Assembly (NCBI GenBank): GCA_016125405.1
Contig: WGLW01000003.1
Location: 62,001-126,000, forward strand
Length of the DNA stretch: 64,000 nt
Direction of reading: 5' to 3'
DNA from: Alphaproteobacteria bacterium
GTDB taxonomy: Bacteria > Pseudomonadota > Alphaproteobacteria > Caulobacterales > Hyphomonadaceae
Numbering within the stretch: the first letter of the stretch is position 1; the number at the start of each line of letters is the position of its first letter. Below, piece after piece: positions 51,016-61,149 of this stretch. A program made the translations under genes and the position numbers. The notes beneath the pieces are model-generated. The model saw nothing but the letters and a program-made list of their open reading frames with translations, was not told the DNA's origin and ran no database searches.

Positions 51016-53327
51016 CGTTTTTTCCCCTTCTTGTTCTTGCCGTAACTCGCCTGGCCTTTTGGCTTCTTGCGCGAGTGGCGGATGCCGGGCGGCCGGCCTC
51101 CGCCGTCGGCGGATCGCTTGTGCTTCGGCCCGCTGCGCGGACCATGCCGGTCGTCGCCGCGCGGCGTCTTCAGGTCCTTTCGCGCGGGCTTGGGCGGGGA
51201 AACAATCTCGAACAGAAGGCCTCCCGTCAACGGCGTCGCCTCCAGCAGCTTCACTTCGACAAGCTGGCCCATCTCGTAGCGCCGGCCCGTGCGCTGGCCA
51301 ACCAGCGCGCCGTGCGCCTCGTCATAGACCCAGTATTCGTCGCCCAGTCGGGCGGCGGGAGAGAAGCCGTCGGCGCCGTTCTCGCTGACCTTCACGAACA
51401 GGCCGGCGCGCGTCACGCCGGCGATGCGGCCTTCGAACCGTGCGCCGACGCGCTCGGCCATGAAGATGACCAGATAGCGATCCGTCGCCTCGCGCTCGGC
51501 GGCCATCGAGCGGCGCTCGGTCATCGTCACGTGCTCGGAATATTCTTCGAGCCGCACGATATCCTCGTCGGTCGCCCCATCGCTTCCGAGGTTCAGCGCG
51601 CGGATCAGCAGGCGATGGGTGATCAGGTCGGAATAGCGGCGGATTGGCGATGTGAAGTGCGCGTACTTCGCAAGGTTGAGCCCGAAGTGCCCGAGATTTT
51701 CATTCGCATATCGCGCCTGCGCCTGGCTGCGCAGCACCATTTCGTTGATCAGGTGCTCGTTCTCGGACCCACGCGCGTCCGCCAGCAGCCGGTTGAAGCG
51801 TCCGCCGGTCGCCTTCTCGCCCTTCGACCATTTGAGGCCCACCGTCGGCAGGAAGTTGGAGAGACCGACGATCTTCTCGTCCGATGGCTCCTCGTGAACG
51901 CGATAGACCTGCGGCAGGCGATGTTTCTCCAGCTCCTCGGCCGCGCAGACGTTCGCCTGGATCATGAACTCTTCGATCAGCTTGTGCGCATCGAAGCGGT
52001 CGCGCAGCGTGATCGAGGAAATCTTGCCATCCTCTCCGATGCGCACGCGGCGCTCCGGGAGGTCCAGCTCCAGCGGCTCGCGCGACTTTCGCGCCTTGTC
52101 GACGCAGGCCCACGCCGCCCACAGCGGCTTCAGCACGTTTTCGAGCAGCGGCTGCGTCTTGGCGTCCGGGGCGCCGTCGATCGCATCCTGTGCCTGGCGA
52201 TAGGAGAGCTTCGCGGCGGAGCGCATCTTGCCGCGTACGAGCCGGTGCGACCGCTTGCGGCCGTCAGCGTTGAAGAACATTTCGAACGCCATCGTCTCGC
52301 GCAGTTCGCCCTCGCGCAGCGAGCAGAGATCGGCGGACAGATGCTCCGGCAGCATCGGCGCGACGCGATCCGGGAAGTATGTGGAATTTCCGCGCCGATA
52401 GGCTTCGCGATCCAACGCTGTTCCCGGTCGCACATAGGCGGCGACATCGGCGATGGCGACGATCACCCGCCAGCCTTTCCCATCGGGTTCGGCGAAGACG
52501 GCGTCGTCATGGTCGCGCGCGTCCTCCGGATCGATGGTGATCAGCGGGATGCGGGTAAGGTCCTCGCGCTGGGCAGGCAGCGGCTTGACCTTCGCAGCTT
52601 CATCGAGAACGCCCTGTGGGAATTCATCCGGCACGCCATGGGTGTGCATCGCGATGAGGGAGGCCGAGCGCGGATCGTCGAAGCGGCCGATAACCTCCAG
52701 CACGCTCGCGCGTTTGGGGCCGTAGCCGCGGGATTGGCGCGGCGCAATCCGGACGATGTCTCCGTCCCTGGCCTCCCGCGCATCGTGTCGCTCCACGATG
52801 TAATCGAACTTGTCCTTGCGCGATGTCGGTTCGACGACGCCGCCATGCTTGTTTGCGCGATAAACGCCTACCACGGTGACATCCGGCGCGGCGTCGATCT
52901 TCTTGATGGCCTTGGCGCGCCAGACGCCGTCCGCGCCCTTGTCGACCCGGCAGAGTGCGCGTTCGCCAACGCCCAGCGCGATGTGCCGCGACTTTCCGGC
53001 GCCACCGGCGAAATGGATGTCAGGGCCGTAGGGGCCGTCCCGCCCAACCGCGCGGCCGATCAGGTCGCCGTCACTGTCGATGCGTTCGAACTTGACGATG
53101 CCTGTGGGCGGCGGGGCCTCGCTAGGGCTCCAGGCGCGCTTGGCCGTGCGGGTGAGGGCGCCTTCCCTTTCGAGTTCGGCCAGTATTTCGCGCAGCGCGA
53201 CCCGATCCCCGCCTGTCACATGCAGGCCGCGCGCGATATCGCGCTTGGTTCCGTGATCGGGATGCTTCTCGAGGTAGTCGAGCACCATCTCGCGCGTCGG
53301 CGACCCGCGGGGCGTGCGCTCCTTCAT
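51012..53327 (-). CDS. rnr: Ribonuclease R
   Basis: A 771-residue 3'-5' exoribonuclease for structured RNA. An N-terminal helix-turn-helix domain (RGSPTREMVLDYLEKHP) is followed by cold-shock domains, the RNB catalytic domain with the Asp cluster DPEDARDHDDAVF (about residues 270-285), RFNRLLADARG and HFTSPIRRYSDLITHR, and a C-terminal S1 domain (VGARFEGRIAGVTRAGLFVKV). A Lys/Arg-rich tail (about 60 residues) ends the protein. It overlaps topA upstream (ATGA) and the NUDIX gene downstream (GTGA). Confidence 0.96.
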   Translation of the reverse strand: MKERTPRGSPTREMVLDYLEKHPDHGTKRDIARGLHVTGGDRVALREILAELEREGALTRTAKRAWSPSEAPPPTGIVKFERIDSDGDLIGRAVGRDGPYGPDIHFAGGAGKSRHIALGVGERALCRVDKGADGVWRAKAIKKIDAAPDVTVVGVYRANKHGGVVEPTSRKDKFDYIVERHDAREARDGDIVRIAPRQSRGYGPKRASVLEVIGRFDDPRSASLIAMHTHGVPDEFPQGVLDEAAKVKPLPAQREDLTRIPLITIDPEDARDHDDAVFAEPDGKGWRVIVAIADVAAYVRPGTALDREAYRRGNSTYFPDRVAPMLPEHLSADLCSLREGELRETMAFEMFFNADGRKRSHRLVRGKMRSAAKLSYRQAQDAIDGAPDAKTQPLLENVLKPLWAAWACVDKARKSREPLELDLPERRVRIGEDGKISSITLRDRFDAHKLIEEFMIQANVCAAEELEKHRLPQVYRVHEEPSDEKIVGLSNFLPTVGLKWSKGEKATGGRFNRLLADARGSENEHLINEMVLRSQAQARYANENLGHFGLNLAKYAHFTSPIRRYSDLITHRLLIRALNLGSDGATDEDIVRLEEYSEHVTMTERRSMAAEREATDRYLVIFMAERVGARFEGRIAGVTRAGLFVKVSENGADGFSPAARLGDEYWVYDEAHGALVGQRTGRRYEMGQLVEVKLLEATPLTGGLLFEIVSPPKPARKDLKTPRGDDRHGPRSGPKHKRSADGGGRPPGIRHSRKKPKGQASYGKNKKGKKR

Positions 53328-56014
53328 CCCTCGTCCGCTGTGGCCTTCGCCTTTTTCGGTTTGGCGGTCTTGCCCTTGGCCGCCTTTGCGGCCGGCTTTT
53401 TCTCGCCTTTGGTTGCGTCCGCCTTTGCGGCGGCTTTCTTGGTCGTTGATTTCTTTTCTCCAGTTGTCTTCTTCGCGGCCGCTTTCTTCTTCCCACGGCC
53501 CTTCTTGGGCGGGGCGGCGGCTGCGCGGGCGTCGACCAGTTCTATGGCTTGTTCAAGCGTGATCGAAGCCGGATCGGCGCCTTTGGGAATATTGGCGTTG
53601 ACTGATCCGTGCTTCAGGTAGGGTCCGTAACGGCCCGAGTAAAGCCTGATCGGTTCGCCGTCGGGGTGCTGTCCCACCTCGCGCAGGGGCGGCGTCTGGC
53701 CCCGGCGCATGCCTCCGCCCGCCCGTTTCTGGGCGATCAGGTCCACCGCGCGGTTGAGACCCACCTCGAAAACATCGTTGGGATCCTGCAGGCTGGCGTA
53801 GGTTTTCAGGTGCTGCACGTAAGGTCCGAAGCGTCCGAAATTGGCGTAGATCGGTTCGCCGTCCTCCGGGTGCTTGCCGACTTTGCGGGGCAATTGCAGC
53901 AGTTTCAGCGCGCCTTCGAAATCGAGATCGGCGACCGACCAGTGCCTCGGGATTGATGAGCGCTTCGGTTTGTCTTCCTCGCCAAGCTGCACATAGGGCC
54001 CGAACCGGCCAGTCTTCAAAAGCACCTGCAGGCCGCTGTCAGGATCGACGCCCAGCACCTTTCCTTCCGGCGGAATACCGTTTCCATCATCCTTCTGGTC
54101 GGCGCCGAAGGGCCGCGTGTACTTGCACTCGGGATAGTTCGAACAGCCGATGAAGGCGCCGAACTTGCCGAGCTTCAGGCTGAGCTGGCCCTCTCCGCAA
54201 AGCGGGCACTGGCGCGGGTCGACGGAATGGCCCTGCTCATCGACCCGGGGCGGGAAGATATGCGGCTCCAGAACTTCGTTCAGCGCGTCGATCACATTGG
54301 TGATGCGCAGCTCGGCGACGTTTTCGATGGCGGCGTGGAATTCCTTCCAGAAGTCGCGCAGGAAATCCTTCCAGGCGAGCTTGCCGTCCGACACAAGGTC
54401 GAGCTTTTCCTCCAGCGCCGCCGTGAAATCGTATTCCACATAGCGCGCGAAGAACTTCTCCAGGAAGACGGTGACGACGCGGCCCTTGTCCTCCGGGATG
54501 AAGCGCTTCTGCTCGAGCCGCACATAGTCGCGGTCGATCAGCGTCGAGAGGGTCGAGGCGTAGGTCGACGGCCGGCCGATGCCGAGTTCTTCCAGCTTCT
54601 TCACCAGCGAGGCTTCCGAATAGCGCGGCGGCGGCTCGGTGAAATGCTGGCTGGATGCGGCATCGACGAGCTGTGGCGTGTCGCCTTCTTTCAGTGCGGG
54701 CAGGCGGCCGGAATCCTCGTCCGTGCTGTCGTCCTGGCCTTCCTGGTAAAGCGTGAGGAAGCCGTCGAATTTGATGACCTGGCCGGTGGCGCGCAGCACC
54801 GCACGGCCGTCGTTGGAGGGGATCTCCACCGTCGTCCGCTCGATCATGGCGGCTTCCATCTGGCTGGCGACCGCGCGCTTCCAGATCAGTTCGTAGAGCC
54901 GCTTCATGTCCGGCTCGAGATGCAGGTCCTCCGGGCGGCGGTCGAAGTCGGTGGGGCGCACCGCCTCGTGGGCCTCCTGCGCGTTCTTGGCTTTGGACGT
55001 GTAGCGGCGCGCGCCTTCAGGCAGGTATTCCTTGCCGTACATCCGCCCGATCGAAGACCGTGCGGCGGCATAGGCTTCTTCCGCCATCTGCACGCCGTCG
55101 GTCCGCATATAGGTAATCAGGCCGACATTCTCTCCACCGATGGAGACGCCTTCATAGAGTTTCTGCGCCGTCTGCATGGTCCGGCTGGCGGACATGCCGA
55201 GCTTGCGCGCGGCTTCCTGCTGCAGCGTCGAGGTCGTGAAGGGCGGCGGCGGATTGCGCCGGTGAGGCTTGGCTTCGACCGATGCGATGCGCCAGACGCC
55301 GGCCTTGACCGCGGCGAGGGCGGCGGCGGCGGCCTCTGCGTTGGGCAACGAGAATTTCTGCAGCTTCTCGCCGTCGAGTTCGGTCAGGCGCGCCTCGAAC
55401 TGGCCGCCGGGAACCGACATCTGCGCCTTGATCTGCCAGTATTCCTCGGACTTGAAGGTCTCGATCTCGAGTTCCCGGTCTGCGATCAGGCGCAACGCCA
55501 CGGACTGCACGCGGCCGGCGGATCGCGACCCGGGCAGCTTGCGCCACAGCACGGGCGAGAGGCTGAAGCCGACCAGGTAGTCCAGCGCCCGGCGGGCGAG
55601 ATAGGCGTCGACCAGCTGCTGGTCGATCTCGCGCGGATGGGCGATAGCGTCCGTCACCGCCTTCTTGGTGATGGCGTTGAAGGTGACGCGCTGGATGGTC
55701 TTGCCCTTCAGCACCTTGCGCGCCGTCAGCGCCTCCAGCACGTGCCAGGAGATCGCCTCGCCCTCGCGATCAGGGTCGGTGGCGAGGATCAGGCCGTCGG
55801 CGGATTTCACGGCGTCGGCGATATCCTTGACCCGTTTGGAGGACTTGGAATCCACCTCCCAGGACATCGCGAAATCCTCATCCGGCTTCACCGAACCGTC
55901 CTTGGATGGCAGGTCGCGAATGTGGCCGTAGCTCGCCATCACCTTGTATCCCGGGCCGAGATACTTGTTGATCGAGGCGACTTTTCCAGGCGATTCGACG
56001 ACGACGACCTGCAT
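53324..56014 (-). CDS. topA: DNA topoisomerase I
   Basis: An 896-residue type IA topoisomerase that relaxes negative supercoils. The Toprim start VVVESPGKVASINKYLG and the active-site Tyr302 in GLITYMRTDGVQ are present, as is LPGSRSAGRVQSVALRL. One C4 zinc finger (CPLCGEGQ... CSNYPECKY) and several C-terminal topoisomerase repeats (FGPYVQ) follow, ending in an 80-residue Lys/Ala-rich tail that probably binds DNA nonspecifically. It overlaps rnr by four bases. Confidence 0.97.
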   Translation of the reverse strand: MQVVVVESPGKVASINKYLGPGYKVMASYGHIRDLPSKDGSVKPDEDFAMSWEVDSKSSKRVKDIADAVKSADGLILATDPDREGEAISWHVLEALTARKVLKGKTIQRVTFNAITKKAVTDAIAHPREIDQQLVDAYLARRALDYLVGFSLSPVLWRKLPGSRSAGRVQSVALRLIADRELEIETFKSEEYWQIKAQMSVPGGQFEARLTELDGEKLQKFSLPNAEAAAAALAAVKAGVWRIASVEAKPHRRNPPPPFTTSTLQQEAARKLGMSASRTMQTAQKLYEGVSIGGENVGLITYMRTDGVQMAEEAYAAARSSIGRMYGKEYLPEGARRYTSKAKNAQEAHEAVRPTDFDRRPEDLHLEPDMKRLYELIWKRAVASQMEAAMIERTTVEIPSNDGRAVLRATGQVIKFDGFLTLYQEGQDDSTDEDSGRLPALKEGDTPQLVDAASSQHFTEPPPRYSEASLVKKLEELGIGRPSTYASTLSTLIDRDYVRLEQKRFIPEDKGRVVTVFLEKFFARYVEYDFTAALEEKLDLVSDGKLAWKDFLRDFWKEFHAAIENVAELRITNVIDALNEVLEPHIFPPRVDEQGHSVDPRQCPLCGEGQLSLKLGKFGAFIGCSNYPECKYTRPFGADQKDDGNGIPPEGKVLGVDPDSGLQVLLKTGRFGPYVQLGEEDKPKRSSIPRHWSVADLDFEGALKLLQLPRKVGKHPEDGEPIYANFGRFGPYVQHLKTYASLQDPNDVFEVGLNRAVDLIAQKRAGGGMRRGQTPPLREVGQHPDGEPIRLYSGRYGPYLKHGSVNANIPKGADPASITLEQAIELVDARAAAAPPKKGRGKKKAAAKKTTGEKKSTTKKAAAKADATKGEKKPAAKAAKGKTAKPKKAKATADEG

Positions 56015-56147
56015 GATTCCTCAAGGTTTTTCGGCTTTTGGGGAGGGTCTCGAATGGCCGGGAAGTTGGGCGCCTCCGTCTGGAATGTCAATTCAGTTGA
56101 ATATGACAGTCAGGACTCCCCCTACGGGGGGAGAAAATTTCAGGCGC

Positions 56148-57254
56148 CTAGACCGTCCGGCTGGCCAGCCCCCCGACATGGGTCACGGCCTCACCCGCCA
56201 GCTCCAGTTCCGCCAGCGCCGCGAGCACCAATCGGTGTGGCGCATCCACCGCGCGGGCGATCTCGTCCACACGTGTCGGCGTCGGACTGAGCGCTTCGCG
56301 GATCGCGCGGAGGAGGGCGGCGGGGGTCTCCGCCTCCTGCGCCTCGTAGCGTTCCGGCCCCGGTTCGTCGAACGACGGCGCCGACATGCCCTCCAGCGCC
56401 CGCAGCACGTCCCCGGCGTTTTCGATCAGGGCGGCGCCCTGCTTGATCAGCCGGTTGGCGCCTGCCGCGCGCGGGTCGAGCGGCGAGCCGGGCACGGCCA
56501 TCACCTCCCGTCCCTGTTCCAGAGCCATGCGCGCCGTGATCAGGCTGCCGGACCGCTCCGCCGCCTCAACCACCACGCAGGCGACGGAAAGACCTGAAAT
56601 GATCCGGTTACGCTTCGGGAAGTCCCGCGCCATCGCGACGTAGCCGACCGGCGCCTCGGAAAGGATCAGCCCCCGTTCGGCGATCTTGTCGTAGAGGCGC
56701 GCGTGTTCAGGCGGATAGACCTGGTCGATCCCGCCCGCCAGAACGGCCAGCGTGCCGGCATCCAGCGAGGCGGCGTGCGCCTCCCCGTCGACGCCGCGCG
56801 CCAGCCCGGAGACGATCAGGAACCCCGCCTGACCCAGATCCCGAGCCAAATCCCGCGCCATTCGGCGGCCGACGGCGGAGGCGTTGCGCGCCCCGACCAG
56901 CGCAATCGCGGGCCGTTGCAGGAGGCGCACATCGCCCTTGGCGGCCACCAGCGGCGGCGGTGGATCGATGGCGGCGAGTGCGGGCGAGAAGTCCGGTTCG
57001 CACGCTGCGATAAAGCGCGCTCCCGCTTTCGCGGCGGCTTCGATCTCCCGCTCGATGGCGGCGCGGGGCGGCGGCGAGAGAGACCGCGATCTGCTCGCGC
57101 TTTTCGCAAGTCCGGGCAATGCCTCGAGCGCGGCGCCGGCGTCGCCGCGAAAGCGCTCCAGCAGCTGGAAGAAGGTGATCGGGCCGACATTCGGCGTGCG
57201 GGACAGTCGCAGCCAGTCGAGACGCTCTCCCCCCGAAAGCGTTCGACGTTTCAT
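56148..57254 (-). CDS. dprA: DNA processing protein DprA (Smf)
   Basis: A 368-residue protein that loads RecA on incoming single-stranded DNA during transformation. The N-terminal SAM-like helical part is followed by the Rossmann core with IALVGARNASAVGRRMA, SGLARGVDGEAHAASLDAGTLAVLAGGID and FPKRNRIISGLS, all family hallmarks. A C-terminal winged helix (about residues 300-365) is present. ATG 57254 overlaps plsY's TGA as ATGA. Its presence does not prove competence. Confidence 0.95.
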   Translation of the reverse strand: MKRRTLSGGERLDWLRLSRTPNVGPITFFQLLERFRGDAGAALEALPGLAKSASRSRSLSPPPRAAIEREIEAAAKAGARFIAACEPDFSPALAAIDPPPPLVAAKGDVRLLQRPAIALVGARNASAVGRRMARDLARDLGQAGFLIVSGLARGVDGEAHAASLDAGTLAVLAGGIDQVYPPEHARLYDKIAERGLILSEAPVGYVAMARDFPKRNRIISGLSVACVVVEAAERSGSLITARMALEQGREVMAVPGSPLDPRAAGANRLIKQGAALIENAGDVLRALEGMSAPSFDEPGPERYEAQEAETPAALLRAIREALSPTPTRVDEIARAVDAPHRLVLAALAELELAGEAVTHVGGLASRTV

Positions 57255-57985
57255 CCAGGCGTCTCCGGCGGAGCGTCTTTCTTCGCGCCGATCTTCGGTT
57301 CCGTTCCATTGAGGAGGCGCGTGATGTTGGCGCGATGCCGCCAGAAGATCAGCACGGCGAGCGCGGCGGTGACGATCCACGTGTCGCTGTGCGGTCCGGA
57401 CATGTAGCCCGGAATGATCGCGGCGCTCCATTCGAACGCGTTCGGGTCGAAGGCATAGGCGAAAACCGGGCCCACCACGCAGGCCACCAGCGCGGCGAGG
57501 GAGGACATGCGGGCGAGAAAGGCGACGGCGAGCCATGTCGCGCCCCAGACGATCCCGACCGGCCATGCGGCGGCGAACAGCAGTCCGACGAACGTCGCCA
57601 CACCCTTGCCGCCCTTGAACTTCAGCCAGACCGGATAGCAGTGGCCGACAAACGCCATCGCGCCGGCGACAAGCCCGAGGCTGTGGCGCGAACCAAGCGT
57701 CAGCGCATGACCGTTCGAGCTGACGAGAAGTCCAGAAAGCCACCAGCAAAGCCAGTAGGCCAGGCCGGCCTTGCCTGCATCCAGAAGCAACGTGGCGAGC
57801 GCCAGGTCCTTGCGCCCGGTGCGCAGCACATTGGTGGCGCCGATATTGCCCGAACCGATGGCGCGGATGTCGCCCAGTCCGGCGAGCTTAGTGATGACCA
57901 GTCCGAACGGGATCGAACCCAGCAAATAGCCGGAAACGATCGACAGGGCCCAGATCGCCCCATCGGGAAGATGTGCTGCCGGCAT
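57251..57985 (-). CDS. plsY: Acyl-phosphate:glycerol-3-phosphate acyltransferase PlsY
   Basis: A 244-residue membrane enzyme with about six helices, making lysophosphatidate from acyl-phosphate. The three conserved loops are seen: GYLLGSIPFGLVI, GSGNIGATNVLR and KFKGGKGVATFVG. Length is about 40 residues more than the compact enzymes, mostly in the C-terminus. It overlaps dprA by four bases and lies eight bases after the pyrC homologue, so it is part of the pyrB-pyrC'-plsY-dprA transcript. Confidence 0.96.
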   Translation of the reverse strand: MPAAHLPDGAIWALSIVSGYLLGSIPFGLVITKLAGLGDIRAIGSGNIGATNVLRTGRKDLALATLLLDAGKAGLAYWLCWWLSGLLVSSNGHALTLGSRHSLGLVAGAMAFVGHCYPVWLKFKGGKGVATFVGLLFAAAWPVGIVWGATWLAVAFLARMSSLAALVACVVGPVFAYAFDPNAFEWSAAIIPGYMSGPHSDTWIVTAALAVLIFWRHRANITRLLNGTEPKIGAKKDAPPETPG

Positions 57986-57993
57986 TTCGCCCC

Positions 57994-59292
57994 CTATTTC
58001 CGCTCGAACACCGTGCGTCCGTCGACCCAGGTCTGCAAGACCCGGCCTTCGAGGCGGCGGCCGTCGAACGGTGAGTTCTTGGAGCGCGACAGCAGGAGGT
58101 CGCGGTCGCAGAGCCAGGGCGTGTCGGGATCGAAGAGCACAAGGTCAGCCGGCGCGCCCGTCTCGAGGCGGCCTTGCGGCAGGCCGAGCAGGCTGGCCGG
58201 GCCGCAGGTGACAGGCCGCAGCGCCTGCGCCAGCGAGATCTGCTCCTGCGCCACCAGCTTCAGCAGGGCGGGCAGCAGCGTTTCGAGGCCGATGGCGCCG
58301 AAGCTGGCGTCGGCGATGGGCAGGCGCTTGTCCTCGGGGGGCTGCGGATCGTGGGCGGAGACGACTGCGTCGATGGCGCCGCGCGCCAGGCCCTCGACCA
58401 GCGCCATGCGGTCGGCTTCGGTGCGGAAAGGCGGCTGCACCTTGCAGTAGGTGAGATAGTCGCCGACATCGATCTCGTTGAAGAACAGCGAATAGGCGGC
58501 GACCGAGCAGGCGACCTTGACGCCCTTGGCGCGCGCCCGTTCCACGGCCTCAAGCGAGCGCGCGGTCGAGATACAATCGACCAGCAGGCGTGCGCCGGTT
58601 GTCTCCGCCAGCATCAGGTCGCGTTCGAGCGCGATCCATTCGGCTTCCGGCGGCGCGCCGCGCAGGCCAAGGCGTGCAGCGAAGGCGCCGGCGGTCATCA
58701 CGGTCCCGCGCGACAAGGCGGCCGTATCCGGGCGCGAGGCGATCAGCGCGTCGAAACCCGAGGCGTATTGCATCGCCCGCCGCATCAGCCCGGCGTCTTC
58801 GACCGGGTGGTCGCCATTGGTGAAGAAGGCGGCGCCGGCTTCGGCGATAAGGCCAAGCTCGGCCATCTTTTTGCCCTCGAGGCCGACGGTCAGTCCTCCC
58901 GTGGGACGGATTTTCACCTTCGCCACGCCATCGGCGCGCCGCTTGATGAAGTCGACCAGCGCAACGCTGTCGATCACCGGATCTGTGTCGGGCATCACGA
59001 CAAAGGTGGTGACGCCGCCCGCAGCCGCGGCCTCGCCGGCGGTTGCAAGCGTTTCCTTGCTCTCGGCGCCAGGTTCGCCGGTCTTGACCCTGAGGTCGAT
59101 GAGGCCGGGCGCCAGCACCTTGCCGCCCGCATCGCGAACGAAGTTGACGCCATTGCGCCGCTCTGTCTCGCGGCTGATGTGCGGTCCGATATCGGTGATG
59201 ACGCCGTTCTCGAACACGACGCCGCCGGTCTCGTCGCGCCCGGATGCGGGGTCGATCAGGCGGGCGTTGAAAAGGATCGTGCGCTCGCTCAT
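57994..59292 (-). CDS. pyrC: Dihydroorotase homologue without metal-binding histidines
   Basis: A 432-residue amidohydrolase-fold protein next to pyrB. The position of the zinc-binding HxH motif is DLRVK (residues 66-70; 59083-59097), and the later active-site His-His and DHAPH segments read CKVQPPF and SAHDPQPP, so most catalytic ligands are gone. [21 protein letters not shown] and [14 protein letters not shown] preserve the fold. This is the pattern of the inactive PyrC' that forms a complex with aspartate transcarbamylase in several proteobacteria; another, active dihydroorotase would be needed elsewhere. ATG 59292 overlaps pyrB by four bases. Confidence 0.92.
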   Translation of the reverse strand: MSERTILFNARLIDPASGRDETGGVVFENGVITDIGPHISRETERRNGVNFVRDAGGKVLAPGLIDLRVKTGEPGAESKETLATAGEAAAAGGVTTFVVMPDTDPVIDSVALVDFIKRRADGVAKVKIRPTGGLTVGLEGKKMAELGLIAEAGAAFFTNGDHPVEDAGLMRRAMQYASGFDALIASRPDTAALSRGTVMTAGAFAARLGLRGAPPEAEWIALERDLMLAETTGARLLVDCISTARSLEAVERARAKGVKVACSVAAYSLFFNEIDVGDYLTYCKVQPPFRTEADRMALVEGLARGAIDAVVSAHDPQPPEDKRLPIADASFGAIGLETLLPALLKLVAQEQISLAQALRPVTCGPASLLGLPQGRLETGAPADLVLFDPDTPWLCDRDLLLSRSKNSPFDGRRLEGRVLQTWVDGRTVFERK

Positions 59293-60251
59293 GCGTTCTT
59301 GCTCCCGATGTCGGGCGCATTCTTCGCCAGCGTCTCCAGCACCGCCATGCGGATGGCGACGCCCATCTCGACCTGTTCGGTGATCAGCGAGCGCGTCTTG
59401 TGGTCGGCGATGCCGCTTTCGATCTCGACGCCCCGGTTCATCGGGCCAGGATGCATCACGAAGGCCGTGGGCCTGGCGCAGGCCAGCTTTTCGGCGTCGA
59501 GGCCATAGAAATGGAAGAATTCGCGGGCCGAGGGCAGGTAGGCGCCGTCCATCCGCTCCTGCTGCAGCCGCAGCATCATCACAACGTCGCAGCCTTCGAG
59601 GCCCTTGCGCATGTCGGTGAACACGGTGGCCCCCCAACCCTCCGCGCCGGGCGGGGTGAGAGTTCTTGGAGCAATAAGCCGGACCTCCGCGCCCAGAATG
59701 TTCAGCAACGCCACATTCGAGCGGGCGACGCGGGAGTGCAGAATGTCGCCGCAGATCGCCACCCTGAGGCCGCCAATGTCGCCCACGCGGCGGCGAATGG
59801 TCAGCGCATCCAGCAGCGCCTGGGTCGGATGCTCGTGCGTGCCGTCGCCGGCGTTGACCACCGCGCAGTCCACTTTTCGCGAAAGCAGCTTAACGGCGCC
59901 GGACGACTGGTGGCGGATCACCAGCAGGTCGGGCCGCATGGCGTTCAGCGTCATGGCGGTGTCGATCAGCGTCTCGCCCTTCTTCAGAGACGAGGTCGCA
60001 ACCGACATGGTGACCACGTCCGCGCCAAGGCGGCGCCCCGCGATCTCGAAGGAAGATTGCGTGCGGGTCGAGTTCTCGAAGAACAGGTTCAGCAGCGTCT
60101 GGCCCGCAAGCACGTCGACATGTTTCGAGCGCTGCTGGTTCAGCTCGACGTAACGGTCGCCCAGATTCAGGAGTTGTTCGATGTCGAGCCGGTTCAGGCC
60201 CTCGATCCCCAGCAAATGCCGGTGGGGAAAGGCATAGGCGAAGTCCGCCAT
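59289..60251 (-). CDS. pyrB: Aspartate carbamoyltransferase catalytic chain
   Basis: A 320-residue enzyme that makes carbamoyl aspartate in pyrimidine synthesis. The carbamoyl phosphate motif [13 protein letters not shown] and SSLKKGETL, the [11 protein letters not shown] loop and the LRLQQERM segment are present. It starts the minus-strand operon. Because the adjacent PyrC homologue is degenerate, the pair probably forms the PyrB-PyrC' dodecamer. Confidence 0.97.
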   Translation of the reverse strand: MADFAYAFPHRHLLGIEGLNRLDIEQLLNLGDRYVELNQQRSKHVDVLAGQTLLNLFFENSTRTQSSFEIAGRRLGADVVTMSVATSSLKKGETLIDTAMTLNAMRPDLLVIRHQSSGAVKLLSRKVDCAVVNAGDGTHEHPTQALLDALTIRRRVGDIGGLRVAICGDILHSRVARSNVALLNILGAEVRLIAPRTLTPPGAEGWGATVFTDMRKGLEGCDVVMMLRLQQERMDGAYLPSAREFFHFYGLDAEKLACARPTAFVMHPGPMNRGVEIESGIADHKTRSLITEQVEMGVAIRMAVLETLAKNAPDIGSKNA

Positions 60252-60315
60252 GTCGGTGCACCCGTGATTTTGGGGGGCATAACCGAACGGGACGGACGGG
60301 GCAAGGCGGAAGGGG

Positions 60316-60774
60316 TTAATGCGGCTCGGCCAGCCGGTCGATGGCGCCCTGAAGGATCCAGGCGGCCGCCAGCTTGTCGACCAGTTCGTCCCGGCGGGCG
60401 CGGCTGGCGTCGGCTTCCAGAAGCACACGCTCGACCCCGGCGGTGGACAGGCGCTCGTCCCACAGGGCGACCGGAATATCGCGGCGCTCGATGATGCTCC
60501 GGGCCAGCGCTTGCGCATGTTGGGAACGGGGGCCCCTGCCGCCGTCCATGTTCACCGGATGGCCCATGACCAGTCCGACGCATTTCCTGTCATCAAAGAG
60601 GGCGAACAGCCGGTCCAGTGAAGGGGCCAGTTTCTTGCCGCGCGGGATGGTCTCGACCGGGCTGGCGATCAGCCGGTTTGTGTCGCAGGCGGCGACGCCA
60701 ATGGTCTTCGTCCCCGGATCGAGGCCCAGCAACGCCCCTTTTGGCGGCAGATCGGTCAGGGAAACCAGCGGCAT
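60316..60774 (-). CDS. ruvX: YqgF/RuvX family RNase H-like nuclease
   Basis: A 152-residue protein needed for 16S rRNA 5'-end maturation in E. coli and predicted to act as a Holliday junction resolvase. [17 protein letters not shown] supplies the first acidic residue, [13 protein letters not shown] the middle, [16 protein letters not shown] the second acidic motif, and [13 protein letters not shown] the final Asp. It is divergent from gatC, an order frequent in alphaproteobacteria. Confidence 0.95.
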   Translation of the reverse strand: MPLVSLTDLPPKGALLGLDPGTKTIGVAACDTNRLIASPVETIPRGKKLAPSLDRLFALFDDRKCVGLVMGHPVNMDGGRGPRSQHAQALARSIIERRDIPVALWDERLSTAGVERVLLEADASRARRDELVDKLAAAWILQGAIDRLAEPH

Positions 60775-60855
60775 GGGGGGTGTCTAGCCGCAACTGACTT
60801 GATGCGGAAGGCGAGGGCGTCTAGGGCAGGCGCTGCGTCCTGACAGGGGATTCAT

Positions 60856-61143
60856 GTGAGCGTCGACAAGAACACCGTTCGGAAAGTGGCCCGGCTGGCC
60901 CGTATCGCCGTTGCGGAAGACCGTCTGGACTCCATGGCGGGAGAGCTGAACGGGATTTTGTCGTGGATCGAACAGCTGAATGAAGTGGACGTCGAAGGCG
61001 TCGAAGCGATGACGACGCCTGTCGCCATGTCGTTGCCGATGCGCAAGGACGTCGTCACCGACGGCGGCATCCGCGACAAGGTCCTGGCGAACGCGCCGAA
61101 AACCGAAGACGGCTTCTTCGTCGTCCCGAAGGTCGTGGAGTAG
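60856..61143 (+). CDS. gatC: Asp/Glu-tRNA(Asn/Gln) amidotransferase subunit C
   Basis: A 95-residue subunit that stabilises GatA-Gat[44 protein letters not shown] is typical. Start GTG 60856, preceded by ACAGGGGA; the overlapping ATG at 60854 is followed by a stop. It is separated from gatA by a DUF2199 gene. The gatB gene is not in the window. Confidence 0.95.
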   Translation: MSVDKNTVRKVARLARIAVAEDRLDSMAGELNGILSWIEQLNEVDVEGVEAMTTPVAMSLPMRKDVVTDGGIRDKVLANAPKTEDGFFVVPKVVE

Positions 61144-61149
61144 CGTACG

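Noticed and set aside
51075-53621. 848-codon open frame antisense to rnr
   Set aside because: Same reason; the minus strand encodes an intact RNase R.
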